Source: Caldilinea sp. CFX5 (lineage in GTDB: Bacteria > Chloroflexota > Anaerolineae > Caldilineales > Caldilineaceae). From it: a stretch of 64,000 nucleotides of DNA. The stretch spans positions 30,061 to 94,060 of the forward strand of contig QWII01000030.1 of NCBI GenBank assembly GCA_021405325.1, written 5' to 3'. Positions within the stretch are counted from its first letter, which is position 1. Each line of letters opens with the position of its first letter. The position numbers and the translations under genes were made by a program. This document shows, in pieces, positions 39,987-49,356 of the stretch. The notes beneath the pieces are model-generated. The model searched no databases. It was not told where the DNA came from and worked only from the letters and a program-made list of their open reading frames with translations.

Positions 39987-42900
39987 TCACGGATAAATCT
40001 CGCCGGCGAACCATGTCCCCGCCGAGACCCAACCGTTGTCGGAGCCGCCCCAGCCCTGGTTGACATAGAAGGAACGGTTGTACTCCGTCTCATTCCAGCA
40101 CCAGATGAAGCATTTGCGCACCGTGCGGCTGCGCCAGGCGTAGCCATAGGCCAGCGGATAGTGGGTGAGCCAGCCCGTGCCGATGACCGCCGGCGTGTTG
40201 CGATTGACGATGCTGTCACGGGCATAGTTGCGCAGACGGTCTTCATGGATGCCCAGGATATTGTAGTGGGTATCCAGGCGAGTGCCGGTGCGGCCATTGA
40301 AGTATTGACTGGCATCATCCATGTTCCACGGGTTGGTCGGGCCGCTGCCAAAGGCGCACCAGGTGCCGATGTCGTTGCGGATCTCCCAGGTCATGGCGCG
40401 CACGCCGCTGTCCATCGTGCGGGGCGCCACGGCATCAGCGCCGGTGCCGCCACCCTGGCGATAGAGACCCCACCGGGACGCCCAGTAGGCGTTACCATTG
40501 GCCGCCTGGTTGTCGGCCCAGCCAAAGAGCATGGCCCAGGCCGTGCCGCCGCAACCGCTCCAACAACCGGAAGTGTTGGGCGATGAACCAGCCTGCATCT
40601 GGCTGTAGAGCCGTTGATCGTTGTGGCTGCCGGCCCAGAAGTAGTTCCAGTCGCTCCAAGCGCCATTGATCGCCTGTACGCCCGCGGCGTTCACATTCGC
40701 CCCACCTTTGTTGACCAGCGGCAGGAAGAGCTTGTTGCCCGTCTGCACCCCTGGCAGCGTGTTCGGTGTATCCAACACGACAAACTTGATCGTCTCCTGT
40801 TGGGCCTGCATACTGGCCGCGCTGACTGCTTGGACATTGGCATAGTTGATTTGGGCCGTCAGCGGCAACTCCTTGCCCGGCTCGGCATTCTTGACAAAGA
40901 TGCGCAGAATGGCGGGGACGGTGCCGGTGTTGACGACACTCCAGTCGATGTAGCCGGCGCCTGCACCCGTCATCTGCACCGTTGGTTGGCCGGCGTAGAG
41001 CAACGAAATGTCATACGTTTCTCCCTTGAACAAGCCTTCGCCAAAGTCACGGGCCAACTGATCGGTCTCCCAATCCTCGGCGGCTTCCCGTTTGAGCGCT
41101 TCAATATAGACGCCATAGGCTTGACTATATCCCTGTTTGAGCGCCGCCCACGATTCCCACCCCTCGACCTTGAGATTGGGGTCAGGGCCAGGGCCGCTTT
41201 CTTGCAGCGAGCCGCCAATGCCGCCGGCCTCGCTGTCGTTTTGCGTGGTCTTGTCAGGCGTCCATTGGCTGCCGGAAAGCTCAACGGGTTTGTCCAGGGC
41301 TTTCGGGTCAATGCCGCTGATCTTGAGCGCCTGCGTTCCCGGCATGGCGACCAGCTCACCCTTTTCATCTTCGCCGGCATAGCTCAGGGCGTCGAGTTTG
41401 TAGAACTTGGCGACCTTCTTGCCTGCTTTGGCCGCTTCACAGGCGACATGCTGCGACGGCGTCTCGCCGGTGTAGTTCCAGTGGGGAATCGGATGATCGT
41501 GCGGGCCGGTGGCGACGATGATAAAGCCAGCCGGACCGCCCTTGCCATTCAACACCTGGAACTCATAATAAGCGACGCCGGTAACATCAGGGCGGTAGAG
41601 TTCGCGCACCAGATCGGCCAGTCGGGCTTCTTCCCAACCGGGCGCCATTGGCCCACCGCGCATTTCAGCCAACAGTTGACTGGCTTTGCGCAACATATCG
41701 AGTGGAACATCGGCCAGCTTCACCGCGCCAGCCGTCGGGTTGGGGTCAACACAGGCGACATCATCGACGCGAATCATAGCCGTTTCCAAGAGCGATTCAT
41801 TGCCCGCTTTGTCACGGAACATGGTGTAGACATGGGCGAACTCACCCAGTGGCGTCGGGGATAGCTCCCAGTCAATCGTCTTCTGGAAAGCTTGCCACGG
41901 CGCCTGGCTCAGATCGCGCGTGTTACCCAGCTTCATCTCGACAATGTCGTTGTAGAATTCTTCATCTTCATAGGGCACAAAGCTCAGTTTGACCTTGAGA
42001 CTCGTGGTGCTGGCGGCGCCATCGTTGATCAGGATCTTGGCTTCCGGTTGGAAGGGATCGGCGCTCGGCGTGGCGCCTTGGCTGGCGACCACGGCGCTGC
42101 GATGGTTGTTGGCGTCCACCCCCATCAATTTGTAATAGTAGGGCTGGCCGTTCTTGACCGCTTTGTCCAGATATTCACCGGTGGGCGGGACTTCCTGATC
42201 CAGCAGTTGCCACGGGCCGTTCGGGTTCTCGGCGCGATAGAGAATCATCTGCTGATAGCCCCGTTTGACATCAAAGCGAATTTTGACGCTGTTAACATCG
42301 GCGGTAGCATCGACAAAGTCGGGCGGCAGGATGCTGTCATCTTTGGCGTTGAAGTAGTTCTTCTCCTTCTGTAGCTCGGAGCCATCATTCTCGCCGCCAT
42401 CATCAGTGTCGGAATCGTTGGGATTGGTGCCGAGCAGATATTCGCTGTAGTTGTCTAACCAGTCGAGATCGTTGTCGGCATCGGGGTTGGTCAGGCCATT
42501 TTCCTGCTCATAGGTGTCGGGCAGGCGATTTTTGTTGTCATCGGGCGCTTCGAGAACCGTAAAGGCGCCGAGCGCTTCCCGTTGGAATTGGGCATGGTTG
42601 ACCAGAATCCGCACCTGGTAAGAGCCTTCGTCACGGGGATCGGGCTGCTTTTCGCTACCATCTTCGCGGCCAGGGACAACCGGGTTCGCCTGGTTTACCC
42701 GCTGGTAGAGACCGGCATAGAGACCATCCCCGGCAGCGCCATCGCCATGCTGCCCATCATCAAACATAGGAACGGTACTCTGGGTGCCATCGGGGGCGGT
42801 GACAAGGGCTTGTACGGTGGCGTCGCCAATCGGCTTTTCGCCGGAAACCAGAGCGTAGAGCGGGATGCGCTGGCCGGTGAACTTTTGCACGGCGGGCAGC

Positions 42901-45506
42901 AGTAAGGCCATGGCCGTTATATTGCTGTCGCCGCTGACAATGACCCGGTAGGGGAGATTGCCGGGGCTGTAGCTGTTGGGTTCATGATTGACCAACAGTT
43001 TCCACTGGCCGGCGGTCGGGTTGGCAATGCGCCAGCCGAGATGGCCGCTGCCCAGGTTCTTGAAGGTAAAGGGGAGATCCTTTTCAGTGTAGAGCTTGCC
43101 GTCGGGCGCTTGCAATTTCAGCGTTAATTGGGGGCAGAACTCCTGACAACCGCCGCTATTCCACTTGAGGGCGAAGAGCGCTTCTTTGACGGAGCTGTCG
43201 ATCAACACCGTATGCTCTTGGTCAGCAACCGGTCCGCCCGTACCATTGGGTGGCATGACGCCACGGCGGTCGAGCAGCCGTTGACGACCCTCGTTACGCG
43301 CCTGGGCATACTCATAGGTGCTAGCGAGGTCAAGAGCGGTGTCGTCATAGCTGGCCGCCGTAGCATCGGCGCCGGCCGCCATGACGCTGCTGACAAAGAC
43401 ATCGTTGTAGAAGGCGGCGCCGCCGGTAGCGGTGGCAATGGTCTGCATGAGCGTTTCGTCGGCGGCTGGGCCAAAGGCAATTGTCGTCACCGGACAGCTT
43501 GTGCCTTGCACCGCGGCCTGGACATCACTCCAGAAGAGCGAGCTATTTTCCATCCCGTCGGAGAGCAGGACAAAGGAACATTGGGGGTTGCCGGTGGGGC
43601 TGCCGGTGCGCTGGGTGACCGCGCCATTGAGGCCGTCGCCGATGCTGGTGGCGCCGCCGGGGAAGAGGGCGTTGACATAGTTGCGCGCATTGGTGCGTAC
43701 GTTGAGATCGACCAGTTGCATGGCAAAGGGCGCCGGGCTGACATTGTGGTCGAAAGGAACGACCGCCAGGCCATCACTGTTGCGCGTAATGTCCACATAG
43801 AAATTGGCCGCCTGGCGGGCCGCCTGCATCTTGTTGTCGCTGGCCATGGAGCCGGAGCGGTCGATCACCAACACCTGGTCCACCTGATCCGGCGTGTATT
43901 GGACGCTGGCGGCGTTGCTGTCGGTGGCGATGGTGGTGGCGGTGCCGGAGGCTTCCAGGCGGATTTCCAAATCGTATGTGCCATTGGCGGCCTGGTTGGG
44001 CGCCTGGATCAGCAGCCAATATTGCTCCTGGATAAAGCCGCCGGCGGTGATGAGCGCGTTTTGCCCATTGACCCGCGCCTTAAAATCATTGACCGTCAAG
44101 CCCGCAACCACGGGGCCTTTGGGGTTGCCGTCGGTGACAACCACCTGGGCCAGGAACTTGCCGGGGCCGTCAAAGGGGCCGACTTTGGCGACGGCGCTGC
44201 CGTTGGGCAGTTTGATGTCGATCACCGGGTTGACACATTGGAGCGTCACATCGGCCTGGGCGCTGTTGTTGGTAGCGCCGGCAATGGCGACGATGCGGGT
44301 GATGCCGTCATTGAAGAAGGATTGGCTCCAATCGCTGCTGTTGCTGTTTTCCACATGGCTGGCGAGGATGCCCCCTTTGTCGGTAATGACATGGTAGAAG
44401 GCTGGGCCATTGTCGGTGTGGAAGGTGGCGTTGATCACCGGGCAGGTAGCGCCGGGCGTGGCGCGATAGTAGCGGGCGCCGTAGCGGTTGAGCGCCTGGT
44501 TGGCAAAGGTGGCCGGGCTGCCGACACTAATGACGCCGGCGCCGCTGGTCGCCGGATTGACCGGGCCATAGGGCGCCGGGTTGCCGACCTGGTCTTCGTC
44601 CATGTAATTGAAGGAAGCATTGGGTTGATTGCTCAAATCTTTGACCCAGTTGGCGGCGGTGAAACGGCGAAAGGCGGCGTCAAAGTTCGTACCCGCGCCC
44701 AGTGTACTGAGGGCAGCGTTGACGGCGGCAATATCATCTTGCGTCTCGGCCCGTTCCCAGAGGACGCGCAGGGCGTCGATGCCCCGTTCCGGTTCATCGG
44801 GGTCGCTGCCATAGCGTTCGGTAAAATATTTCCACCAGAGCGCCGAGTTGTAGCGCTGGGGGAAGCTGGTGATGTCCACGTTGGTGTTGTTGAGATAGGT
44901 GTTGACCTGCTGATTGAAGGAGAAGGCCGCCGTTGTGGCGTTGACCCAGTTGTCAATATTGGCAAAGGCCAGGTCTTCGGAGACGCGCGCCGTCCCTTCA
45001 AAGAGCCAGAAGCCGGCGGAGACATCGTCGCCATAGGCTAGTTGGACGCGATGGAAGAGTTCGTGGCCGGTGGTCTGGGCCATGGCGCCATCGGGGGTGA
45101 AACAGCCGTTGTTGACAAACATCCAGTTGACGCCGACATCGGTCGCACCATTGCACGATGCGTTATTGCGCACTTCGACCACCAGTTTGCCGGTAAAGAG
45201 CGGCACGCGGAAACCAAAGTCGGTGACATAGCGGTTCCAATACTGTTCGGTCAGGTCGGCGACCGTGGTAGCCTGGGCAAGCGTGGTATTGGCCTGATTG
45301 TACCGCACACAAAAGTTGGTGCGATCCACCATGTTAGGGAAGTTGGACGGGCCGGCAGGGCAAGCGGCCTGGCGCAATGGCGCCGGTTCCGGCGCAACGG
45401 GCGGTGCTGCTGAGACAACCATCGGCATTTGTGGAAGGATCAAACTAAGCAAGAGAAGGAAACGAATGAAGTGGACGATGCGGCGTCCGGGAGGTGAATG
45501 CGTCAT
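39987..45506 (-). CDS. Very large secreted protein with HExxH, VWA and papain-like domains
   Basis: An 1839-aa exported protein. A signal peptide (residues ~12-34, 'FIRFLLLLSLILPQMPMVV') leads to a metallopeptidase-like region with His148-Glu-Leu-Phe-His152 and Glu170/Glu177 in 'FWLFEGTARVSED'. A VWA domain spans about 540-720 ('VLVIDRSGSMAS', a MIDAS motif). Fibronectin/Ig-like modules follow, then 'KLFLPLVNKG' (about 1590). The last ~230 residues resemble a papain-like C39/C10-type peptidase: 'GCWSGCGGTAWAML' (Cys), 'WLTHYPLAYGYAW' (His), 'NQGWGGSDNGW' (Asn). Both peptidase sites are inferred from motifs. CAAGGAGCGTAGACA precedes the start. Probably a cell-surface or secreted degradation/adhesion protein. 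Confidence 0.8.
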   Translation of the reverse strand: MTHSPPGRRIVHFIRFLLLLSLILPQMPMVVSAAPPVAPEPAPLRQAACPAGPSNFPNMVDRTNFCVRYNQANTTLAQATTVADLTEQYWNRYVTDFGFRVPLFTGKLVVEVRNNASCNGATDVGVNWMFVNNGCFTPDGAMAQTTGHELFHRVQLAYGDDVSAGFWLFEGTARVSEDLAFANIDNWVNATTAAFSFNQQVNTYLNNTNVDITSFPQRYNSALWWKYFTERYGSDPDEPERGIDALRVLWERAETQDDIAAVNAALSTLGAGTNFDAAFRRFTAANWVKDLSNQPNASFNYMDEDQVGNPAPYGPVNPATSGAGVISVGSPATFANQALNRYGARYYRATPGATCPVINATFHTDNGPAFYHVITDKGGILASHVENSNSSDWSQSFFNDGITRIVAIAGATNNSAQADVTLQCVNPVIDIKLPNGSAVAKVGPFDGPGKFLAQVVVTDGNPKGPVVAGLTVNDFKARVNGQNALITAGGFIQEQYWLLIQAPNQAANGTYDLEIRLEASGTATTIATDSNAASVQYTPDQVDQVLVIDRSGSMASDNKMQAARQAANFYVDITRNSDGLAVVPFDHNVSPAPFAMQLVDLNVRTNARNYVNALFPGGATSIGDGLNGAVTQRTGSPTGNPQCSFVLLSDGMENSSLFWSDVQAAVQGTSCPVTTIAFGPAADETLMQTIATATGGAAFYNDVFVSSVMAAGADATAASYDDTALDLASTYEYAQARNEGRQRLLDRRGVMPPNGTGGPVADQEHTVLIDSSVKEALFALKWNSGGCQEFCPQLTLKLQAPDGKLYTEKDLPFTFKNLGSGHLGWRIANPTAGQWKLLVNHEPNSYSPGNLPYRVIVSGDSNITAMALLLPAVQKFTGQRIPLYALVSGEKPIGDATVQALVTAPDGTQSTVPMFDDGQHGDGAAGDGLYAGLYQRVNQANPVVPGREDGSEKQPDPRDEGSYQVRILVNHAQFQREALGAFTVLEAPDDNKNRLPDTYEQENGLTNPDADNDLDWLDNYSEYLLGTNPNDSDTDDGGENDGSELQKEKNYFNAKDDSILPPDFVDATADVNSVKIRFDVKRGYQQMILYRAENPNGPWQLLDQEVPPTGEYLDKAVKNGQPYYYKLMGVDANNHRSAVVASQGATPSADPFQPEAKILINDGAASTTSLKVKLSFVPYEDEEFYNDIVEMKLGNTRDLSQAPWQAFQKTIDWELSPTPLGEFAHVYTMFRDKAGNESLLETAMIRVDDVACVDPNPTAGAVKLADVPLDMLRKASQLLAEMRGGPMAPGWEEARLADLVRELYRPDVTGVAYYEFQVLNGKGGPAGFIIVATGPHDHPIPHWNYTGETPSQHVACEAAKAGKKVAKFYKLDALSYAGEDEKGELVAMPGTQALKISGIDPKALDKPVELSGSQWTPDKTTQNDSEAGGIGGSLQESGPGPDPNLKVEGWESWAALKQGYSQAYGVYIEALKREAAEDWETDQLARDFGEGLFKGETYDISLLYAGQPTVQMTGAGAGYIDWSVVNTGTVPAILRIFVKNAEPGKELPLTAQINYANVQAVSAASMQAQQETIKFVVLDTPNTLPGVQTGNKLFLPLVNKGGANVNAAGVQAINGAWSDWNYFWAGSHNDQRLYSQMQAGSSPNTSGCWSGCGGTAWAMLFGWADNQAANGNAYWASRWGLYRQGGGTGADAVAPRTMDSGVRAMTWEIRNDIGTWCAFGSGPTNPWNMDDASQYFNGRTGTRLDTHYNILGIHEDRLRNYARDSIVNRNTPAVIGTGWLTHYPLAYGYAWRSRTVRKCFIWCWNETEYNRSFYVNQGWGGSDNGWVSAGTWFAGEIYP

Positions 45507-45724
45507 TGTCTACGCTCCTTGTTGGAATTGGGTTCGATCAAAGGATAAAAAACAGAATTAATAGCCAACAATTTACTTAAATAATAGCCTCCTGTCATTG
45601 TCATTTTGAACTATTCTTAAGTACGTCAGATGTTATACGACACTACTTGTTGCTTGCTATGCAGGTGTGATGTGAGCCAAAGGTAGTATAGATGCGGGGG
45701 CGGTAAATGTTTATGCCGCAGTGC

Positions 45725-45760
45725 ATAGCGTGGTTGTGCGCAACCGCACAACCACGCTAT
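45725..45760. repeat. 16-bp perfect hairpin in a divergent region
   Basis: ATAGCGTGGTTGTGCG (45725-45740) pairs with CGCACAACCACGCTAT (45745-45760). It lies between divergent genes, so it is not a simple terminator. It may be an operator or a palindromic element near both promoters. Confidence 0.7.
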
Positions 45761-45767
45761 ATACCCT

Positions 45768-45795
45768 TTGGAAGTTGTCGCCTCTGTGCTATACT
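45768..45795 (+). promoter_or_regulatory. Promoter of the DNA methyltransferase, likely leaderless
   Basis: TTGGAA at 45768-45773 and TATACT at 45790-45795 with a 16-bp spacer. Transcription would begin near 45801-45803, immediately before the ATG at 45804. Confidence 0.6.
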
Positions 45796-45803
45796 TTTTT
45801 CCC

Positions 45804-46697
45804 ATGAAGAAAACAACCACCTCCTCGTTCGGTATCAGCAAACGTGAATCACACGACGCTTCGGCCTTCTATGCCCGCAATCTCTATCGCGAGCAACCGA
45901 CCAACGCGCTAACGAACGGCGCAACGGCTACCATCCACCATCCACCGTCCACCATCGACACCTGGGCCGACCGCCTCTACTGTCAATCTGCCACAGCAAT
46001 GACGCCCATTCCCGACAACAGCGTGGGGTTGGCCTTTACCTCACCGCCCTATAATGTCGGCAAGGATTATGATGATGACATGAGCATGGAGAGCTATCTG
46101 GCGTTGATCGAGCAGGTGGCGCGGGAAGTCTATCGCGTACTCTGCCCCGGCGGGCGCTATGTGGTCAACATTGCCAACCTGGGGCGCAAACCGTATATTC
46201 CCTTGCACGCCTATTTTTATGAGATCCACCAACAGGTCGGTTTTCTGCCGATGGGTGAGATCATCTGGCGCAAGGCCAAGGGGGCGAGCGGCAACTGCGC
46301 TTGGGGCAGTTGGCAGAGCGCCAAGGCGCCCCGCTTGCGTGACCTGCATGAATATTTACTGGTCTTTGCCAAAGAAAAATTTGCCCGCCCCGACAAAGGC
46401 GAATCCGACATTAGCCGTGACGAGTTCATGGCCGCCACCCTCTCCATCTGGGAGATCGGCGCTGAATCGGCCAAGCGGGTGGGCCACCCGGCGCCCTTCC
46501 CGGTCGCGCTGGCGGAACGGGTGATCCGGCTCTATTCGTATGTGGGCGATGTGGTGTTGGATCCCTTTATGGGATCGGGAACAACAGCGGTGGCGGCGGT
46601 GCAAAATCAACGCCATTATGTCGGCTTTGATATTTCTGAAGAATATTGTACACTCGCAGAAGAACGCATTGTTATTGCGAAGACAAATTCAGGATGA
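45804..46697 (+). CDS. Beta-class DNA methyltransferase, probably solitary
   Basis: A 297-aa SAM-dependent DNA methyltransferase. Catalytic motif IV 'FTSPPYNVG' (about residue 79) comes before SAM motif I '[15 protein letters not shown]' (about 252), which is the beta-class order. SPPY is used by N4-cytosine and some N6-adenine enzymes, so the base is not fixed by the sequence. '[13 protein letters not shown]' lies in the target-recognition part. No restriction enzyme gene is adjacent, so it is likely an orphan or accessory methylase. There is no Shine-Dalgarno; a promoter sits just upstream and predicts a leaderless mRNA. Confidence 0.88.
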   Translation: MKKTTTSSFGISKRESHDASAFYARNLYREQPTNALTNGATATIHHPPSTIDTWADRLYCQSATAMTPIPDNSVGLAFTSPPYNVGKDYDDDMSMESYLALIEQVAREVYRVLCPGGRYVVNIANLGRKPYIPLHAYFYEIHQQVGFLPMGEIIWRKAKGASGNCAWGSWQSAKAPRLRDLHEYLLVFAKEKFARPDKGESDISRDEFMAATLSIWEIGAESAKRVGHPAPFPVALAERVIRLYSYVGDVVLDPFMGSGTTAVAAVQNQRHYVGFDISEEYCTLAEERIVIAKTNSG

Positions 46698-46754
46698 TCT
46701 TATGTTCGTGTGACCACTTTCATGCGACCGTAATGGTGGAAACGGAGTTTTACC

Positions 46755-47102
46755 ATGTTTCCAGTTTTATACGAGTATACCGACAACTGGCCAACAGAAG
46801 GGCCATTACACATTAGAGCGCAATTTGCCGAAGAGATCACGGTAAAACCAGATGATGCACGACGCACGGCCAATGCCTACTTAGGGCTTGATGTCAGTAT
46901 GGCATTGCGAGCGAGCAACCCGATGCTGATGCTGGGTGGACAACGACCCATCTGGCGTCTTTTTATTGATCTACACTGGTATAAGCAAGGGAAGATTGCA
47001 ACACTTGGCACGGTTGATGTCGATGCCTTGAACGATGAAATAATTCCCTTAACTACTCACGAAATCGAAAATCTACGGATAAAAGCAAATGGCCTTATTT
47101 AA
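46755..47102 (+). CDS. Hypothetical protein of unknown function
   Basis: A 115-aa protein ('MFPVLYEYTDNWPTEGPLHI...') with mixed alpha/beta composition and no recognised domain. 'ACGGAG' precedes the ATG at weak spacing. After its TAA the same frame stays open for 39 codons ('...LSEFLPAWIEQKQLYAVIG...') up to a TAG at 47220, so the gene may be shortened by a nonsense change. It follows the methyltransferase by 57 bases and may be co-transcribed. Confidence 0.45.
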   Translation: MFPVLYEYTDNWPTEGPLHIRAQFAEEITVKPDDARRTANAYLGLDVSMALRASNPMLMLGGQRPIWRLFIDLHWYKQGKIATLGTVDVDALNDEIIPLTTHEIENLRIKANGLI

Positions 47103-47231
47103 CCCCTCTTTTTCCGGGCTGCCCCCCAAACCGTCTCATTAAGCGAATTTTTACCCGCCTGGATTGAACAAAAACAGCTATACGCAGTCATCGGACTTAC
47201 CACAATTGACATCACGAAATAGGAGGAACTC

Positions 47232-48020
47232 ATGGGCGACTACACAGGGAAAACCGTCATCGTCACCGGCGGGGCTAAGGGCATTGGCCGCGCGATTAGT
47301 TTGAGCTTTGCCCGCGCCGGCGCGAATACGGTTTGCGCCGACATTGATATGAAAGCCGGCGCTGAGATCAGCGAACTGGCGCGAGGGGCCGAAGGCAAGC
47401 TGCTCTTTGTCAAGGCTGATGTGAGCCAGTCGGCTGAGTGCAAAGCGCTGGTGGAGCGCACCGTGGCCGAGTTTGGCGGCGTTGATGTGCTGTGCAACAA
47501 CGTGGGCATCCAGCCGACCAGCAGCTATCTACCGGCCCACGAGCTGCCGGAAGAGATGTGGGACCGCATCATCAATGTAAACCTAAAAAGCCGCTTCCTG
47601 ATGACCAAGTATTGTGTGCCGGAGATGAAGAAGCGGGGCGGCGGCGCGATTATCAACACCGCCAGCGTCCAGGGCATCCAGTCGGCGCTGGGCGTGGCGC
47701 CCTATGCGGCCAGCAAGGGGGGCGATCTCTCGCTCACCCGCCAACTGGCGCTCGAATATGCCAAGGATAACATTCGTGTCCTGGCCGTCAACCCCGGCAC
47801 GATTGAGACGCCGCTGGTGGCCGAAGCCGCCGAGGCGATGGGCGAAACGGTGGACAGCCTGCGCGCACGCTGGGCCGCCTGCCACCCGCTCGACCGCATC
47901 GGGCAACCACAAGAGATCGCCAATGTGGTTCTCTTCCTCGCCAGCGACAAAGCTTCCTTTATGACTGGCTCCTATGTCAATGTCGATGGCGGCATGTTGG
48001 CCAAAGGCGCGTGGGCGTAA
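47232..48020 (+). CDS. Short-chain dehydrogenase/reductase (SDR)
   Basis: A 262-aa classical SDR. Glycine motif 'VTGGAKGIGRAISL' (residues 10-23), 'NNVGIQP', catalytic Ser near 'INTASVQGIQ', and Tyr-xxx-Lys in 'YAASKGGDLSL' (about Tyr158, Lys162). The acidic 'ADIDMK' after the second strand suggests NAD(H). Such enzymes oxidise/reduce sugars, acids or lipids; the substrate is not given. TAGGAGGAACTC precedes the ATG. Confidence 0.93.
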   Translation: MGDYTGKTVIVTGGAKGIGRAISLSFARAGANTVCADIDMKAGAEISELARGAEGKLLFVKADVSQSAECKALVERTVAEFGGVDVLCNNVGIQPTSSYLPAHELPEEMWDRIINVNLKSRFLMTKYCVPEMKKRGGGAIINTASVQGIQSALGVAPYAASKGGDLSLTRQLALEYAKDNIRVLAVNPGTIETPLVAEAAEAMGETVDSLRARWAACHPLDRIGQPQEIANVVLFLASDKASFMTGSYVNVDGGMLAKGAWA

Positions 48021-48027
48021 TTCTTTC

Positions 48028-48092
48028 GTCCGCTCCTAGCCGGTCCGTGACCGGCGACCCATCCGCCGGTCACGGACCGGCTAGGAGCGGAC
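48028..48092. repeat. 29-bp palindrome, copy 3 of the GGTCCGTGACC family
   Basis: Arms 48028-48056 and 48064-48092 are exact complements and contain AGCCGGTCCGTGACCGGC. It lies between two convergent genes. Confidence 0.9.
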
Positions 48093-48099
48093 CGGTTCG

Positions 48100-48474
48100 C
48101 TAAAATCGCAAGTCTAAAATCAGCTTAGCCAGCGCATCGGCTGGCACTTGACAGAGGCCGGAGTGGACAGGCGAACTCTGAATGACCGTGCTGTGGGGGG
48201 CGACGAGCCAGTGAAAGCGTTCGGCGCGATCAAAGTGGGCAAATGGCCCCTCACCAGCACAGATGCGCGGAATCAGGTCGAGATGGTCGCGCACGGTGGC
48301 GCTGGATAGATAGGGCGCCAGCGCGCGCAGTCGTTCTACATCCAAGTAAATCTCAGCCGCTAGAAAACGTTTGGTGCGACAGAAGAGAATGACGCCGGCC
48401 TGGATAAATTCGCAACGCTCGACGCGCGGCGTCACCTGGATGTAGGCGTAATCATACGAGTGCAGTGCGGGCAT
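48100..48474 (-). CDS. DUF3037-family protein
   Basis: A 124-aa protein of the DUF3037 type: 'YDYAYIQVTPRVERCEFIQAG', 'GVILFCRTKRFLAAEI' and 'RERFHWLVAPHSTVIQSS'-like blocks. Its gene overlaps the HipA-like kinase upstream by 23 bases, so it is translated with it. DUF3037 proteins are commonly encoded beside HipA-like kinases; the biochemical role is not known to me. Confidence 0.82.
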   Translation of the reverse strand: MPALHSYDYAYIQVTPRVERCEFIQAGVILFCRTKRFLAAEIYLDVERLRALAPYLSSATVRDHLDLIPRICAGEGPFAHFDRAERFHWLVAPHSTVIQSSPVHSGLCQVPADALAKLILDLRF

Positions 48475-49234
48475 TCACGGCCTCCTGCACAAAAATGTCA
48501 GCCGCGGCCAACCGGGCGGTCAGGTAGGCCAGGTAGCCGGCGCGGTGTTCATCCGGGGTGGCAAAGTGGGGTTCATTGCCCAACCAATGAGTGGGAATGG
48601 CTGCCGTAATTTGCTGGAGGCGGTCCTCCGTGAGCAGTGGCCGCAATTGCTCGTCGGCTTCCCGCACTTTGCCGGCCCGCGGCAGCAAGACATGCTGGCG
48701 AATAAAGGCGAAGGGCGAACGGCTGCGTTCCAAGTAGTCGCTCCAATCGTGATGAAAATAGAGCGCCGCGCCGTGGTCGATGAGCCAGAGTTCTTCCTGC
48801 CAGAGCAGCATGTTGACGTTGCGCGGCGTGCGATCCACATTGGTGACATAGGCGTCAAACCAGACAATCGCCGAAGCCAGTGCGGGGTCAACTGGTGGTT
48901 TTAACAATGGATTATACGCAAAGGCGCTCGGCAAATAGCGCAACGCCAGATTCAAACCGCCGCTGGCCTGGATCAGATCGCGAATTTCGGGATGCGGCTC
49001 CGAACGCCCTAAGATTGGGTCGAGTTCGATAAAGACGATCTCCGGCAGGCGCAGCCCCAACATGCGCGCAATCTCGCCGGCTACCAATTCAGCGATCAAC
49101 GCTTTTGGTCCTTGTGCCGCCCCCACAAATTTCATAACATACAACTCGCCGTCATCGGCCTCCACCACCGCCGGGACGGAGCCGCCTTCGCGCAAGGGAT
49201 GGATATAGCGCGTTGCTGTTACTGTTCGGATCAT
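48452..49234 (-). CDS. HipA-like kinase-fold protein
   Basis: A 260-aa protein with the HipA C-terminal-type kinase core. 'GELYVMKFVG' carries the ATP-binding Lys, 'FDAYVTNVDRTPRNVNMLL' the catalytic loop (D..N), and 'LWLIDHGAALYFHHDW' the metal-binding Asp. The HipA N-terminal domain and a HipB partner are absent. It forms an overlapping pair with a DUF3037 gene and lies 122 bp downstream of the nSTAND operon. It could be a regulatory kinase or part of a conflict module. Confidence 0.8.
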   Translation of the reverse strand: MIRTVTATRYIHPLREGGSVPAVVEADDGELYVMKFVGAAQGPKALIAELVAGEIARMLGLRLPEIVFIELDPILGRSEPHPEIRDLIQASGGLNLALRYLPSAFAYNPLLKPPVDPALASAIVWFDAYVTNVDRTPRNVNMLLWQEELWLIDHGAALYFHHDWSDYLERSRSPFAFIRQHVLLPRAGKVREADEQLRPLLTEDRLQQITAAIPTHWLGNEPHFATPDEHRAGYLAYLTARLAAADIFVQEAVNARTALV

Positions 49235-49356
49235 GATTCAACCAATCTGCTTGTCGCTAGAACTTTCGTGTTGCGTAAATTGTGAGCAGCGTTCATCATA
49301 CAAACAAGTCACCGACTTTTATGTGAGTTGCCTATCAGAACGGCCGTGGACTTATC

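Noticed and set aside
43128..45041. A 637-codon open frame antisense to the large VWA protein
   Set aside because: It is a GC-rich shadow of the real gene: Gly/Ala/Val-heavy, no ribosome site, no recognisable domain, while the opposite strand has clear motifs.
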